The translations under genes were made by a program, and so were the position numbers. Shown piece after piece: positions 1-10,229 of a DNA stretch of 64,000 bases. The DNA lies in NCBI RefSeq assembly GCF_900116285.1, contig NZ_FPAJ01000001.1:372001-436000 (forward strand). The letters run 5' to 3'. Origin of the DNA: Sulfitobacter marinus. Lineage in GTDB: Bacteria > Pseudomonadota > Alphaproteobacteria > Rhodobacterales > Rhodobacteraceae. The notes under the pieces were generated by a model that saw only the letters and a list, made by a program, of their open reading frames with translations, did no database searches and was not told the DNA's origin. Position 1 is the stretch's first letter. Every line of letters begins with the position of its first letter.

Positions 1-2069
1 CACTGCACCACAAGGGGCAGGTGATCACGTCCTCGGGGCATGGGTTCTGCGGGATCGGGCGCAAGAAACTGCTGCTGATCTTGCAGGAACGCGCGCGGGC
101 CCTCGGCGTGAACCTTCAGTTCAAGACCGAGGTGAAATCGGCGTCAGCTTACATGGACGACTATGATCTGGTGGTGGCCTGCGACGGGTTGAATTCGAAA
201 ACACGGCTTGAGTTTCAGGGCATTTTTAAACCCGACATTGATGTACGGCGCTGCCCGTTTGTCTGGATGGGCACACATCAGAAATTCGATGATGCCTTTA
301 CCTTTATCTTTGAAAAAACCGACAAGGGCTGGGTGTGGGTGCACGCCTATCAATTTGACCCCGACACGGCGACCTTCATCGTGGAATGCTCGCAAAAAAC
401 CTACGACGCGTTCGGTTTTGGTGAGATGAGCCAAGAAGAGAGCATCGCTGTCTGCGAGGAAATATTCAAAGATCACCTGGGCGGGCATAAGTTGATGACC
501 AACGCGGGCCATATCCGTGGGTCTGCCTGGATCAAATTCCCCCGCGTTCTCTGCGAGAAATGGAGCCACGAGAACGTCGTTCTGTTGGGCGATGCTTCGG
601 CTACCGCGCATTTTTCGATCGGGTCGGGGACCAAGCTGGCGCTGGAATCCGCGATTTCTCTGGCCAAGCATGTGACCGATGATACGGATCTGAAATCGGC
701 GTTCGCGAAATACGAAGAGGCGCGCCGTCTCGAGGTTTTGCGTCTGCAATCGGCGGCCCGCAATTCGGTCGAGTGGTTCGAGGATGTGGAGCGCTATCTG
801 GACCTTGATCCGGTGCAATTGAACTATTCGATGCTGACCCGCAGCCAGCGCATCAGCCATGAAAACCTGCGTGAACGCGATCCGCAATGGCTGGGCGGGG
901 CCGAGGCGTGGTTCATGGATCAAGCGGGCGCAGGTAGCAATCTGCCCGCCCGCGCGCCGATGTTTGCACCGTTCCAACTGCGCGATATGACGTTGGAGAA
1001 CCGCATCGTGGTGTCGCCGATGGCGCAGTACAAGGCGGTCGAAGGCACGCCAACCGATTGGCATTTGATCCATTATGGTGAACGCGCCAAGGGCGGGGCA
1101 GGGTTGGTCTATACCGAGATGACATGCGTTTCGGCCGAGGGGCGGATTACACCGGGCTGTCCCGGCCTTTACGCGCCAGAGCATGAGGTCGCTTGGACGC
1201 GGCTGACGGATTTCGTGCATGCCGAAACACCTGCAAAAATCTGCTGCCAAATCGGTCATGCCGGGCGCAAAGGGTCCACGCAGGTGGGCTGGGAGACCAT
1301 GGATGCGCCTTTGCCATCGGGGAACTGGCCGCTGTTGTCCGCCTCTGCGATCCCGTGGTCAGATGAAAATGCGACACCCAAGGCGATGACGCGCGCCGAT
1401 ATGGATGCGCTCAAGGCCGAGTTTGTGGCCGCGACACAGATGGCGGACCGTGCCGGGTTCGACATGATTGAACTGCACGCCGCCCATGGCTATCTGATTT
1501 CGTCCTTTATTTCTCCGCTGTCGAACGTACGCGATGATGAATACGGCGGATCGCTGAAAAACCGCATGCGCTATCCTTTGGAGGTATTCGCCGCGATGCG
1601 CGCAGTCTGGCCGCAGGACAAGCCGATGGCAGTGCGTATTTCAGCGAATGACTGGGCGGGTGATGATGGTGTGACCCCTGAAGAAGCCGTTGAAATTGCA
1701 GCGATGTTTGACAAGGCAGGGGCCGATATCATCGACGTATCCGCCGGACAAACCTCGACCCAGGCCAAACCGGTCTATGGCCGCATGTTCCAAACGCCGT
1801 TCTCGGACCGCATCCGCAACGATGGCGGGATCAAGACGATGGCGGTGGGCAATATATTCGAGGCCGATCACGTGAATTCAATCCTGATGGCCGGGCGCGC
1901 CGATCTGGTGTGCCTTGCGCGGGCGCATCTGGCTGACCCTTATTGGACCTTGCACGAGGGGGCCGCGATTGGTGACCGTCAGGCGGTCTGGCCCAAACCT
2001 TATGAGGCAGGGCGTGATCAGGCGTGGCGTAATGCCGACCGCGCCGCAGAAATGGGAGGACGTGTCTGA
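1..2069 (+). CDS. 2-aminobenzoyl-CoA monooxygenase/reductase, 5'-truncated by window edge
   Basis: Bifunctional flavoenzyme of aerobic anthranilate breakdown. The family hydroxylates 2-aminobenzoyl-CoA and then reduces the ring, giving 2-amino-5-oxocyclohex-1-ene-carbonyl-CoA (known from Azoarcus evansii). The frame is open to the left edge (codons from base 3), so the N-terminal FAD-binding glycine motif lies outside the window. A GTG at 21 is only an internal codon. Visible are an aromatic-hydroxylase-like half with [20 protein letters not shown], then from about residue 310 an Old Yellow Enzyme domain beginning [20 protein letters not shown] and containing [17 protein letters not shown] and [10 protein letters not shown]. 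This two-domain order is diagnostic. The stop overlaps the next start (TGATG), so it is the first visible gene of a tightly coupled operon. Confidence 0.9.
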   Translation, partial: LHHKGQVITSSGHGFCGIGRKKLLLILQERARALGVNLQFKTEVKSASAYMDDYDLVVACDGLNSKTRLEFQGIFKPDIDVRRCPFVWMGTHQKFDDAFTFIFEKTDKGWVWVHAYQFDPDTATFIVECSQKTYDAFGFGEMSQEESIAVCEEIFKDHLGGHKLMTNAGHIRGSAWIKFPRVLCEKWSHENVVLLGDASATAHFSIGSGTKLALESAISLAKHVTDDTDLKSAFAKYEEARRLEVLRLQSAARNSVEWFEDVERYLDLDPVQLNYSMLTRSQRISHENLRERDPQWLGGAEAWFMDQAGAGSNLPARAPMFAPFQLRDMTLENRIVVSPMAQYKAVEGTPTDWHLIHYGERAKGGAGLVYTEMTCVSAEGRITPGCPGLYAPEHEVAWTRLTDFVHAETPAKICCQIGHAGRKGSTQVGWETMDAPLPSGNWPLLSASAIPWSDENATPKAMTRADMDALKAEFVAATQMADRAGFDMIELHAAHGYLISSFISPLSNVRDDEYGGSLKNRMRYPLEVFAAMRAVWPQDKPMAVRISANDWAGDDGVTPEEAVEIAAMFDKAGADIIDVSAGQTSTQAKPVYGRMFQTPFSDRIRNDGGIKTMAVGNIFEADHVNSILMAGRADLVCLARAHLADPYWTLHEGAAIGDRQAVWPKPYEAGRDQAWRNADRAAEMGGRV

Positions 2070-2788
2070 TGGTCAGAGTACTTGTTACAGGGGGTGGTTC
2101 GGGCATCGGGCGCGCGATCGCACGACATTTTGCGCAGGACGGTGCCGATGTTACCATTGCGGGCCGCCGGATGGAGGCGTTGGAGGAAACCGATGGCGGC
2201 CGCGGAATGACATGCCGTGCGTTGGATGTGACCAATGAGGCTGCGGTTCAGGCGTTATTTGACGCGCCCTATGACATTGTAATTGCCAACGCAGGGGCGG
2301 GCACACCTGCCAAGTTGCGCGACATGACGCTGGCCGACTGGCAATCGACATTGGATGTGAACCTGACCGGTACATTCCTGACCTTCCGCGCCGCGCTGGC
2401 CGGGATGCAGGCAGGCGGGCGGTTGATTGCCATCGCCTCGACCGCGGGGTTGCAGGGGGGGCCAAATATCTCGGCCTATGTGGCGGCAAAGCATGGGGTG
2501 TTGGGGCTGGTGCGTGCGCTGGCCAAGGAAGTCGCCCGTGACGGCATCACCTGCAACGCAGTCTGCCCGGGGTTTGTGGATACCGATATGGGCCAAACGG
2601 CGGTCACCAATGTGATGACGCGCTTTGATATCCCGCGTGAAAAGGCGGAAAAAATGGTGGTCGGGGGCAACCCGATGCGGCGCATGATCACCACCGACGA
2701 GGTGGTGGCAGCTGTGGCATTCCTAGCCTCGCCCGGCGCATCGATGGTTAATGGGCATGCGCTGTCGGTTTCGGGCGGCGAGATATGA
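2069..2788 (+). CDS. SDR-family oxidoreductase of the anthranilate operon
   Basis: Short-chain dehydrogenase of 239 residues, the usual size. It shows the NAD(P)-binding TGGGSGIG at the N-terminus, the NAG motif (NAGAG), a catalytic serine in IASTAG and the YVAAK (YxxxK) pair. It overlaps the upstream gene by one base and the MarR gene by four. Position suggests that it oxidises a hydroxyacyl-CoA or cyclic alcohol formed after ring reduction of 2-aminobenzoyl-CoA. That substrate is inferred from context, because SDR sequence alone does not fix it. Confidence 0.85.
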   Translation: MVRVLVTGGGSGIGRAIARHFAQDGADVTIAGRRMEALEETDGGRGMTCRALDVTNEAAVQALFDAPYDIVIANAGAGTPAKLRDMTLADWQSTLDVNLTGTFLTFRAALAGMQAGGRLIAIASTAGLQGGPNISAYVAAKHGVLGLVRALAKEVARDGITCNAVCPGFVDTDMGQTAVTNVMTRFDIPREKAEKMVVGGNPMRRMITTDEVVAAVAFLASPGASMVNGHALSVSGGEI

Positions 2789-3255
2789 CAACCGCGTCAA
2801 AAGACCGCCTGCGCCTGTGGCTGCGCCTGCTGGGCCTGACCCGCCATGTTGACGGGCACTTGCGCGATAAGCTGCGGCTTGAGTTCAAAACCACCTTGCC
2901 ACGTTTTGACGTGATGGCCGCCTTGTCGCGCCATCCCGAAGGATTGAAGATGAGCCAGCTTTCAGGCGTGCTGCGCGTGTCCAACGGCAATGTCACGGGT
3001 ATCGCCGACCGGCTCGCCGAAGAGGGGCTGGTGGAGCGCGTACCCGTTCCCGGGGACCGCCGCGCCATGATCCTGCGGCTGACAGCGGCCGGGAACGCCG
3101 AATTCGCAGAGCAAGCCAGCGCCCATGAGGGGTGGATCAACGATATGCTGCACGGCATCAGCGCGGCAGATGCCCGCCAGATGGCCGCACAACTGATAGC
3201 AGTGGCTCAAGCCGCTGAAAATAAGGAAGAATTAGATGACCCAAGCCATGCGTAG
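2785..3255 (+). CDS. MarR-family transcriptional regulator
   Basis: Winged-helix regulator of 156 residues. The recognition region reads [22 protein letters not shown], followed by the wing [18 protein letters not shown], which is the classic MarR layout. It lies inside the catabolic operon with ATGA coupling to the SDR gene, and its 3' end overlaps the crotonase gene by 20 bases. MarR proteins in aryl-CoA operons commonly respond to an aryl-CoA ligand. Here 2-aminobenzoyl-CoA is a reasonable guess, not shown. The likely operator lies upstream of the window. Confidence 0.9.
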   Translation: MTTASKDRLRLWLRLLGLTRHVDGHLRDKLRLEFKTTLPRFDVMAALSRHPEGLKMSQLSGVLRVSNGNVTGIADRLAEEGLVERVPVPGDRRAMILRLTAAGNAEFAEQASAHEGWINDMLHGISAADARQMAAQLIAVAQAAENKEELDDPSHA

Positions 3256-4048
3256 CGACGTGAAACACTTTCTTTGCGAGATCAAAGACGGGATTGCCAC
3301 GGTGCGTTTGGACCGGCCTGATCGCAAGAACCCGCTGACCTTTGACAGCTATGCCGAGCTGCGCGACTGGTTCCGCGATCTGGTCTATGCAGATGACGTA
3401 GACGTGGTGATTTTCGGGTCAAACGGCGGGAATTTCAGCTCGGGCGGGGATGTGCATGACATCATCGGACCGCTGACCCGCATGAATATGAAAGAGCTGC
3501 TGCGCTTTACCCGCATGACCGGCGATCTGGTCAAGGCCATTGTGAACTGCGGCAAGCCAGTCATCGCGGCGGTTGACGGGATTTGTGTCGGCGCGGGCGC
3601 GATCATCGCGATGGCATCCGATTTGCGGGTCGCCACGCCCGAGGCCAAGACGGCGTTCTTGTTCACACGTGTTGGCCTCGCCGGGTGCGACATGGGGGCC
3701 TGCGCGATTTTACCCCGCGTGATCGGCCAGACCCGCGCCGCTGAACTGCTGTATACGGGGCGGTCGATGTCGGCAGATGAGGGCGAACGCTGGGGATTTT
3801 TCAACCGTCTGGTCGATGGTGATACATTGGAAGCTGAAGCGCTGAAACTGGCGCAGCAAATCCAGTCAGGTCCGAATTTCGCCCACATGATGACCAAGAC
3901 GATGCTGGCGCAGGAATGGTCCATGTCGATTGAACAAGCGATTGAGGCAGAGGCGCAGGCTCAGGCAATTTGCATGCAAACCGGTGATTTTGAACGCGCC
4001 TACAACGCCTTTGTCGCCAAGCAGCGGCCCGTGTTTGAGGGAAACTGA
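3236..4048 (+). CDS. enoyl-CoA hydratase/isomerase family protein
   Basis: Crotonase-fold protein of 270 residues. The oxyanion-hole segments are visible: [11 protein letters not shown] near residue 80 and [15 protein letters not shown] near residue 120. Start 3236 is supported by AAGGAAG just upstream, although a second ATG lies 12 bases inside. Context (aryl-CoA monooxygenase/reductase, SDR, acyl-CoA dehydrogenase, CoA ligase) points to hydration or ring opening of an alicyclic CoA thioester in lower anthranilate degradation. The exact reaction cannot be read from the sequence. Confidence 0.87.
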   Translation: MTQAMRSDVKHFLCEIKDGIATVRLDRPDRKNPLTFDSYAELRDWFRDLVYADDVDVVIFGSNGGNFSSGGDVHDIIGPLTRMNMKELLRFTRMTGDLVKAIVNCGKPVIAAVDGICVGAGAIIAMASDLRVATPEAKTAFLFTRVGLAGCDMGACAILPRVIGQTRAAELLYTGRSMSADEGERWGFFNRLVDGDTLEAEALKLAQQIQSGPNFAHMMTKTMLAQEWSMSIEQAIEAEAQAQAICMQTGDFERAYNAFVAKQRPVFEGN

Positions 4049-4086
4049 GCGATGGTGTTTGATGTGAGTACGGGAGCCTCCGGCGG

Positions 4087-4107
4087 GAGTTTACTTGGCA
4101 AAATGAA
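4087..4107 (+). repeat. 21-bp intergenic repeat, copy 1
   Basis: A 21-base string starting GAGTTTACTTGGCAAAATG is identical to one at 56690-56710. Both follow a G+C-rich run (CTCCGGCGG here, CCTTCGGGG there) and both lie in a gap between same-strand genes. The type resembles short intergenic repeats I recall from roseobacter genomes; this was not verified. Confidence 0.7.
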
Positions 4108-4124
4108 CAAGAGGGCGGTGTTCA

Positions 4125-5273
4125 ATGTCTGATCGCAGTTTTTTGGATTGGCCGTTCTTTGAGGATCGGCATCGGGCCTTGGCGGATGATTTGGACGCAT
4201 GGGCGGCAGGGGCTTTGGCTGGCGTAGATCATAGCGATACCGATGCAGCATGCCGGTCGCTGGTGGCGATGTTGGGCGCGGGTGGTTGGCTGCAGTATTC
4301 GGGTGCGCAAGCAGGCGAGGCGTTGGACGTGCGCAGCTTGTGTCTGATCCGCGAAACATTGGCGCGCCATGATGGGTTGGCTGATTTTTCCTTTGCCATG
4401 CAGGGGCTTGGGACGGGGGCCACCAGTCTGTTCGGCACGCCAGAGCAGCAAGCTGAGTGGCTGCCGAAGACGCGGTCGGGCGCGGCGATCTCTGCCTTTG
4501 CTTTGACCGAGCCGCAGTCTGGATCGGACGTTGCGAATTCCACCATGACAGCAGTTCGTGACGGTGATGACTATATTCTGAACGGCGAGAAAACCTGGAT
4601 ATCCAACGGTGGCATCGCGGATGTTTACACCTTGTTTGCCAGAACGGGCGAAGCGCCGGGTGCGCGTGGGTTGTCGGCGTTTATCTTGCCTGCGGGTTTG
4701 CAGGGGTTCGAGGTTGCCGAGCGGTTGCAGGTGATTGCGCCGCATCCCCTGGCGACCTTGCGGTTTACCGATTGCCGGGTACCAGCGTCTGCAATGTTGG
4801 GCGCGCCGGGGCAGGGGTTTGCCATTGCGATGTCGGTGCTGGATGTGTTCCGCTCGACAGTCGCGGCGGCGGCTTTGGGCTTTGCCCGTCGGGCCTTGGA
4901 CGAGGCGCTGCAACGGGTCACTGCGCGTCAGGTACAGGGCAAACCGCTGGCGGATTTACAGATGGTGCAGGGGCACATTGCGGATATGGCCGTGGATGTG
5001 GATGCATCGGCCTTGCTGATTTACCGCGCGGCATGGCTGAAAGATCAAGGCGCGCCGCGGGTCACCCGCGAGGCAGCGATGGCCAAGCTGTTTGCCACAG
5101 ACCATGCGCAGATTGTGATCGACAAGGCCGTGCAACTGTTCGGGGGCGACGGGGTTCGCCACGGTATGATGGTGGAAAGCCTGTACCGCGAAATCAGAGC
5201 GTTGCGCATCTATGAAGGCGCATCGGACGTGCAGCGGGTCGTGATTGCGCGTCAAACCATTGGTGCGATGTAA
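4125..5273 (+). CDS. acyl-CoA dehydrogenase family protein
   Basis: FAD-dependent acyl-CoA dehydrogenase of 382 residues, near-standard length. The FAD/substrate signature [18 protein letters not shown] lies near residue 125, WISNGGIAD follows, and the C-terminal signature ends [19 protein letters not shown], containing the usual catalytic glutamate region. It starts after a 76-bp gap that carries a repeat, so its translation is less tightly coupled than its neighbours. It probably oxidises an alicyclic or dicarboxylic CoA intermediate of the anthranilate pathway (inference from position). Confidence 0.9.
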   Translation: MSDRSFLDWPFFEDRHRALADDLDAWAAGALAGVDHSDTDAACRSLVAMLGAGGWLQYSGAQAGEALDVRSLCLIRETLARHDGLADFSFAMQGLGTGATSLFGTPEQQAEWLPKTRSGAAISAFALTEPQSGSDVANSTMTAVRDGDDYILNGEKTWISNGGIADVYTLFARTGEAPGARGLSAFILPAGLQGFEVAERLQVIAPHPLATLRFTDCRVPASAMLGAPGQGFAIAMSVLDVFRSTVAAAALGFARRALDEALQRVTARQVQGKPLADLQMVQGHIADMAVDVDASALLIYRAAWLKDQGAPRVTREAAMAKLFATDHAQIVIDKAVQLFGGDGVRHGMMVESLYREIRALRIYEGASDVQRVVIARQTIGAM

Positions 5274-5285
5274 GGGGATTTAGAT

Positions 5286-6902
5286 ATGCAGCCGTCAGCA
5301 CATGTCGATAGCTTTTCACGAGACAATCTGCCGCCATTGGACAGCTGGCCGGATTTGATACTCGACGGTTTTGAGTATCCAGATCGATTGAACGTTGCCG
5401 TTGAAATTACTGATAAAATGGTGGAAAAAGGGTTTGGTGACCATACGGCCCTGATCGGTAACGGGCGCAGACGCAGCTATAAAGAGATGGCCGATTGGAC
5501 CAACAAGCTGGCGCGCGCGATGGTCGAGGACTTAGGCGTGGAGCCGGGCAATCGGGTGTTGATCCGGTCGGCAAACAACCCTGCGATGGTGGCCTGTTGG
5601 CTGGCCGCGACCAAGGCGGGTGCCGTGGTGGTGAACACGATGCCGATGCTCCGTGCTGGAGAGTTAACGGCGATTGTCGACAAGGCCGAGATCAGTCACG
5701 CGATATGCGACACGCGGTTGATGGACGAGATGACGGCCTGCGCCAAAACATCCCGGTTTTTGAAATCTGTGGTGGGGTTCGACGGGACCAGCAACCATGA
5801 TGCTGAACTGGACCGGCTTGCGCTGGAAAAACCGGTGCAGTTTCAGGCGGTTGATACGGCTGTTGATGATGTGGCACTGCTTGGCTTTACCTCAGGCACG
5901 ACGGGCAGCCCCAAGGCGACGATGCATTTTCACCGGGACTTGCTGATTATCGCTGACGGCTACGCCCGCGAAGTTTTAAACGTCACGCCAGAGGATGTTT
6001 TCGTCGGATCGCCGCCCTTGGCATTTACCTTTGGCTTGGGCGGGTTGGCGATTTTCCCGTTGCGGTTTGGCGCGGCTGCGACGTTGCTTGAAACAGCGTC
6101 GCCGCCGAATATGATTGAAATCATTGAGAAATACAAAGCGACCGTGTGTTTTACCGCGCCCACGGCCTATCGCGCGATGTTGGTGGCGATGGACGGCGGT
6201 GCCGATTTGTCGAGCCTCCGTGCTGCTGTCAGCGCTGGTGAAACTTTGCCCGCGCCTGTTTACCATGAATGGCAGGAGAAGACCGGCAAGCCGATGCTGG
6301 ATGGCATTGGCGCGACGGAGATGTTGCACATCTTTATTTCGAACCGCTTTAACGACCATCGTGCGGCATGCACCGGCAAGCCCGTTACGGGATATCGGGT
6401 CAGGGTTGTCGATGCGGGTGGCCAGGAATTACCGCGCGGGGAGGTGGGGCATTTGGCTGTGCAAGGGCCCACCGGATGCCGCTATCTCGCGGATGAACGG
6501 CAAGCGGTTTACGTCAAAGATGGTTGGAACATCACCGGTGACAGCTTTAGCATGGACGATGATGGATACCTGCATTTTGCCGCGCGCAACGATGATATGA
6601 TTATCTCGTCTGGGTACAACATCGCTGGTCCCGAGGTCGAGGCGGCGCTGCTGGCGCACCCGTCTGTGTTGGAATGTGCCGTGGTGGCAAAGCCCGACGA
6701 ACAGCGCGGATCGATCGTACAGGCACATGTTGTTCTGGCCAATGATGCAACGAAAAATGAAAGCACAATCAAGCTGTTGCAGGATCATGTTAAGGCCAGT
6801 ATCGCACCGTTCAAATATCCACGAGACATTCAGTTTGTCGATGCTTTACCAAAAACCGCTACAGGCAAAATACAGCGTTTCGCGCTAAGGGAAAAACAGT
6901 GA
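5286..6902 (+). CDS. aryl-CoA ligase, probably 2-aminobenzoate(anthranilate)-CoA ligase
   Basis: Adenylate-forming enzyme of 538 residues related to benzoate-CoA ligases. The AMP-binding P-loop [17 protein letters not shown] is near residue 205, the A5-type motif [14 protein letters not shown] follows, and [17 protein letters not shown] plus the C-terminal lysine in [11 protein letters not shown] complete the family. The upstream monooxygenase/reductase and downstream kynureninase make anthranilate the expected acid, activated with ATP and CoA in the cytoplasm. Benzoate or another aryl acid remains possible. Its end overlaps the kynA start (GTGA). Confidence 0.88.
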   Translation: MQPSAHVDSFSRDNLPPLDSWPDLILDGFEYPDRLNVAVEITDKMVEKGFGDHTALIGNGRRRSYKEMADWTNKLARAMVEDLGVEPGNRVLIRSANNPAMVACWLAATKAGAVVVNTMPMLRAGELTAIVDKAEISHAICDTRLMDEMTACAKTSRFLKSVVGFDGTSNHDAELDRLALEKPVQFQAVDTAVDDVALLGFTSGTTGSPKATMHFHRDLLIIADGYAREVLNVTPEDVFVGSPPLAFTFGLGGLAIFPLRFGAAATLLETASPPNMIEIIEKYKATVCFTAPTAYRAMLVAMDGGADLSSLRAAVSAGETLPAPVYHEWQEKTGKPMLDGIGATEMLHIFISNRFNDHRAACTGKPVTGYRVRVVDAGGQELPRGEVGHLAVQGPTGCRYLADERQAVYVKDGWNITGDSFSMDDDGYLHFAARNDDMIISSGYNIAGPEVEAALLAHPSVLECAVVAKPDEQRGSIVQAHVVLANDATKNESTIKLLQDHVKASIAPFKYPRDIQFVDALPKTATGKIQRFALREKQ

Positions 6903-7726
6903 GTAGTTTTGACGAAGCCTCTGAAGGGGCGAAAATGGATTTTGCCAAGGACATGTCCTATGGTGATTATCTGGGGCTTGATGCGATCCTGACGGCGCAA
7001 CACCCGCTAAGTGACGCCCATGACGAGATGCTGTTTATCGTGCAGCATCAGACCTCAGAGCTGTGGATGCGGCTGGCGATTCACGAGCTGCAAGCCGCAC
7101 GGCAGGTTATGCTGACGGATGATCTGGCTTCGGCGTTCAAGATGCTGTCGCGGGTGGCGCGGATTTTTGAACAACTTAACAGCGCCTGGGATGTGCTGCG
7201 CACAATGACGCCCAGTGAATACACCGCATTTCGCCCGTCTTTGGGTAATTCCAGCGGGTTTCAGTCGCATCAATACCGTCTGGTCGAATACCTGCTGGGC
7301 AATCGCAATGGTGCGTTGATGCAGGTCCATAAACACAAGCCAGAGGCGCTGAAGGCGCTGCAAGACGAATTGGCGCTTCCCAGCCTGTATCAGGTTGCGA
7401 TCAGCCATCTCTGCAAGGGGCTAGGGCATGAGAGCCTCGCGGGGGAGCCGGGCCAGACCAACTGGGATGCGCAACCTAGGGTGCAGGATCTGTGGCAGCA
7501 AGTCTATGAAGACCCGTCGAAATACTGGGCATTGTACGAGCTGGCCGAAAAGCTGGTTGATCTCGAAGATTATTTCCGTCGCTGGCGCTTTAACCACGTG
7601 ACCACGGTCGAGCGGATCATCGGGTTTAAACGGGGCACGGGCGGCACAAACGGCGTGGCCTATCTGCGCAAAATGCTTGAAGTCGAATTATTCCCGGAAC
7701 TGTGGCACGTGAGAGGAGCCCTTTAA
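6899..7726 (+). CDS. kynA: tryptophan 2,3-dioxygenase
   Basis: Haem enzyme that opens the indole ring of L-tryptophan to N-formylkynurenine. The protein of 275 residues has the family N-terminal core [18 protein letters not shown], the haem/substrate segment [18 protein letters not shown] and [13 protein letters not shown]. The GTG start at 6899 gives a four-base overlap with the ligase gene; an ATG at 6935 would also leave the whole domain. It directly precedes kynU, so the operon feeds tryptophan carbon into anthranilate. Confidence 0.95.
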   Translation: MSSFDEASEGAKMDFAKDMSYGDYLGLDAILTAQHPLSDAHDEMLFIVQHQTSELWMRLAIHELQAARQVMLTDDLASAFKMLSRVARIFEQLNSAWDVLRTMTPSEYTAFRPSLGNSSGFQSHQYRLVEYLLGNRNGALMQVHKHKPEALKALQDELALPSLYQVAISHLCKGLGHESLAGEPGQTNWDAQPRVQDLWQQVYEDPSKYWALYELAEKLVDLEDYFRRWRFNHVTTVERIIGFKRGTGGTNGVAYLRKMLEVELFPELWHVRGAL

Positions 7727-8917
7727 GTGGCTGATATTTTGAAGAAAGACGCGTTCCTTTTGCCCGAAAATGTGATTTATCTTGATGGTAATTCGCTGGG
7801 GCCATTGCCGCGTGCTGTGCCTGCGCGTGTGCAGGCGATGATGGCGGATGAATGGGGCGAAATGCTGATCCGGGGCTGGAACAAGGCTGACTGGATGGGC
7901 CAGCCCAGCCGCGTTGGCGACATGGTCGCCCGCATTATTGGTGCGCCCGACGGGTCGGTTGTCATGGGCGACACCCTGTCGATCAAGGTCTTTCAGGCGC
8001 TGTCATCGGGGCTGAAACTGCGCAAGGATCGCCGCGTGATCCTAAGCGATAATGGGAATTTCCCGTCTGACCTTTATATGGCTGAAGGGCTGGTAAAGCT
8101 GCTGGAGCAGGGATACGAGCTGCGCACTGTGGCCCCCGAAGAGGTCATGGATGCGATCAGTGAAGACATCGCCGTGGTCATGCTGACCGAGGTTGATTAC
8201 CGCACGGGCCGCAAGCATGACATGAAAACGGTGACGGAACTGGCCCATGCCAAGGGGGCTGTTATGGTCTGGGATCTGGCGCATTCTGCGGGCGCGTTGC
8301 CCGTGGATATGACGGCCTCGAACGCGGAATTCGCCGTGGGCTGTACCTATAAATACCTTAACGGGGGACCGGGCGCGCCGGGCTTTATTTATGTGCGTCC
8401 TGATCTGGCGGATACGGTTGAACCTGCGTTGGCTGGGTGGCTGGGACACCGCCAACCGTTTGAATTTGATTTGAGTTATGCCCCCGGACATGGGGTCGAA
8501 CGGATGCGGGTGGGCACGCCCCCGGTGATCCAGCTGACAGCACTTGAGGTCGCGATGGAGCTTTGGGCCGATGTGGATATGAACGATCTGCGGGCTGCCT
8601 CCATCGCATTGCAAGAACAGTTCATCGCGGAAATTGAACGCGATGTGCCTGCATTGACCTTGGCCAGCCCACGCGATGCCGCGATACGCGGCTCGCAGGT
8701 GTCGTGGCGCTTTGAACACGGCTATGCCGCAATGCAGGCGGTGATTGATCGCGGCGTGATCGGCGATTTCCGGGCACCCGACATCATGCGCTTTGGCTTT
8801 ACGCCGCTGTACATCGATAGCGCCGATGTGTCCGCAGCGGTCAGGATTATCGCTGACGTAATGAACAATAATCTTTGGGATGACGACGCATACAAGGTGA
8901 AGTCCCGGGTCACATAA
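7727..8917 (+). CDS. kynU: kynureninase
   Basis: PLP enzyme that cleaves kynurenine to anthranilate and alanine. The 396-residue protein shows YLDGNSLGPLP at the N-terminus, the VWDLAHSAGALPVDM segment and the PLP-lysine region CTYKYLNGGPGAPGF. The GTG start follows the kynA stop immediately, with AGAGGAG as ribosome site. Together with kynA it supplies anthranilate to the upstream CoA ligase. A kynurenine formamidase gene, needed between them, is not seen in the window. Confidence 0.95.
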   Translation: MADILKKDAFLLPENVIYLDGNSLGPLPRAVPARVQAMMADEWGEMLIRGWNKADWMGQPSRVGDMVARIIGAPDGSVVMGDTLSIKVFQALSSGLKLRKDRRVILSDNGNFPSDLYMAEGLVKLLEQGYELRTVAPEEVMDAISEDIAVVMLTEVDYRTGRKHDMKTVTELAHAKGAVMVWDLAHSAGALPVDMTASNAEFAVGCTYKYLNGGPGAPGFIYVRPDLADTVEPALAGWLGHRQPFEFDLSYAPGHGVERMRVGTPPVIQLTALEVAMELWADVDMNDLRAASIALQEQFIAEIERDVPALTLASPRDAAIRGSQVSWRFEHGYAAMQAVIDRGVIGDFRAPDIMRFGFTPLYIDSADVSAAVRIIADVMNNNLWDDDAYKVKSRVT

Positions 8918-9005
8918 GGCGCTGCTTGACCGCTCCGCCACAAACGTCACTGTAGAATTATCAAACGGGTCCAAAAAAGAGACCCACACACCAAGGGAGA
9001 CGACA

Positions 9006-10145
9006 ATGAAACTAAGAACACTTATTGCTGCGGCCTCGATCGCGGCGCTTGGCGCGGGCATGGCTTATGCCGATGGCGGCAAGGTCAAGGTCGGCATGAT
9101 CACAACGCTGTCTGGTGGCGGTGCCGGTCTTGGTATCGATGTGCGCGACGGCTTTGTGCTGGCGGCCAAGGGCAACGAAAATCTGGAACTGGTCATCGAA
9201 GACGACCAGCGTAAACCTGATGTTGCGGTGCAATTGACCGACAAACTGATCCAGTCTGAAAAGGTCGACGTGTTGACCGGTATCATCTGGTCCAACCTTG
9301 CCATGGCCGTTGTGCCTGCGGCGACTGCGCAGGGCAAATTCTATTTATCCCCGAACGCAGGTCCATCGGCATTGGCCGGCAAAGGCTGCAGCCCGCTGTA
9401 TTTCAACGTCGCTTGGCAGAATGATGCCTTCTACGAGGCTGGCGGTTTGTGGGCCAGCGAGAACGGCATCGAAAAGGTATTCCTGATGGCTCCGAACTAT
9501 CCTGCGGGCACAGACGGTATGACCGGGTTCAAACGCACCTTTAAGGGTGAAGTTGTGGGCGAGGTTTACACCAAATTGGGCCAAACCGACTATGCGGCGG
9601 AAATTGCACAAATCCGCGCATCTGATGCCGATACGGTGTATTTCTTTCTTCCTGGCGGCATGGGAATTTCATTTATGAAACAATTTGCCGGTTCCGGGGT
9701 CGATAAAAATGTGATGGGTCCGGCATTCAGCTTTGACCAAGGTATCTTGGGCGCGATTGGCGATGCTGCATTGGGCGTCAAGAACACATCGCACTGGTCC
9801 AAGGACATCGACAACGCGGCGAATAAGAAATTCGTTGCGGACTTCCAAGCCGAATATGGCCGCCTGCCATCGCTTTATGCGGCGCAAGGCTATGACACGG
9901 CATTGCTGTTGCAAAGTGCAATGGGCAAGGCAGATGTCGCGGACGCAGCCGCGTTCCAAGCCGCATTGGAAGAAGCCGATTTTGCTTCGGTCCGGGGTGA
10001 TTTTGCATTCGCGCCAAACCACCACCCGATCCAAGACATCTACATGCGCGAGGTCATCAAAGAGGGTGATGTCGTGACAAACAAGATCGTCGGTGTGGCG
10101 TCCAGCGACCACCAAGACGTCTATGGTGCTGACTGTAAAATGTAA
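9006..10145 (+). CDS. LIV-type ABC transporter substrate-binding protein
   Basis: Periplasmic binding protein of 379 residues with a Sec signal peptide (LIAAASIAALGAGMAYA, cleavage near residue 22). The mature start KVKVGMITTLSGGGAGLGIDV is typical of the branched-chain amino acid/aromatic-acid binding family. It heads a complete five-gene transporter downstream of kynAU. Likely ligands are tryptophan, kynurenine or anthranilate (inference from operon position). Related roseobacter proteins are usually annotated only as amino-acid or aromatic binding proteins. An 88-bp gap separates it from kynU. Confidence 0.9.
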   Translation: MKLRTLIAAASIAALGAGMAYADGGKVKVGMITTLSGGGAGLGIDVRDGFVLAAKGNENLELVIEDDQRKPDVAVQLTDKLIQSEKVDVLTGIIWSNLAMAVVPAATAQGKFYLSPNAGPSALAGKGCSPLYFNVAWQNDAFYEAGGLWASENGIEKVFLMAPNYPAGTDGMTGFKRTFKGEVVGEVYTKLGQTDYAAEIAQIRASDADTVYFFLPGGMGISFMKQFAGSGVDKNVMGPAFSFDQGILGAIGDAALGVKNTSHWSKDIDNAANKKFVADFQAEYGRLPSLYAAQGYDTALLLQSAMGKADVADAAAFQAALEEADFASVRGDFAFAPNHHPIQDIYMREVIKEGDVVTNKIVGVASSDHQDVYGADCKM

Positions 10146-10152
10146 CCGACAG

Positions 10153-10180
10153 CGCTGCGCCGGTGTTCGCTGGCGCAGCG
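10153..10180 (+). other. intercistronic hairpin after the binding-protein gene
   Basis: A perfect 9-bp G+C-rich stem (CGCTGCGCC paired with GGCGCAGCG, 10-base loop) lies eight bases past the binding-protein stop. No T run follows, so it is not a classical terminator. Such hairpins between binding-protein and permease genes commonly protect the upstream message and lower downstream expression. Confidence 0.6.
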
Positions 10181-10229
10181 TGTTCAGTCAGGTTGATACC
10201 TGCCAGACCCACCTAAGGAACGCCCCCTT

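Noticed and set aside
8918-9005. Possible promoter (TTGACC and TAGAAT) before the first binding-protein gene
   Set aside because: The spacing of about 21 bp is too long for a usual sigma-70 promoter; cotranscription with kynU is at least as likely.
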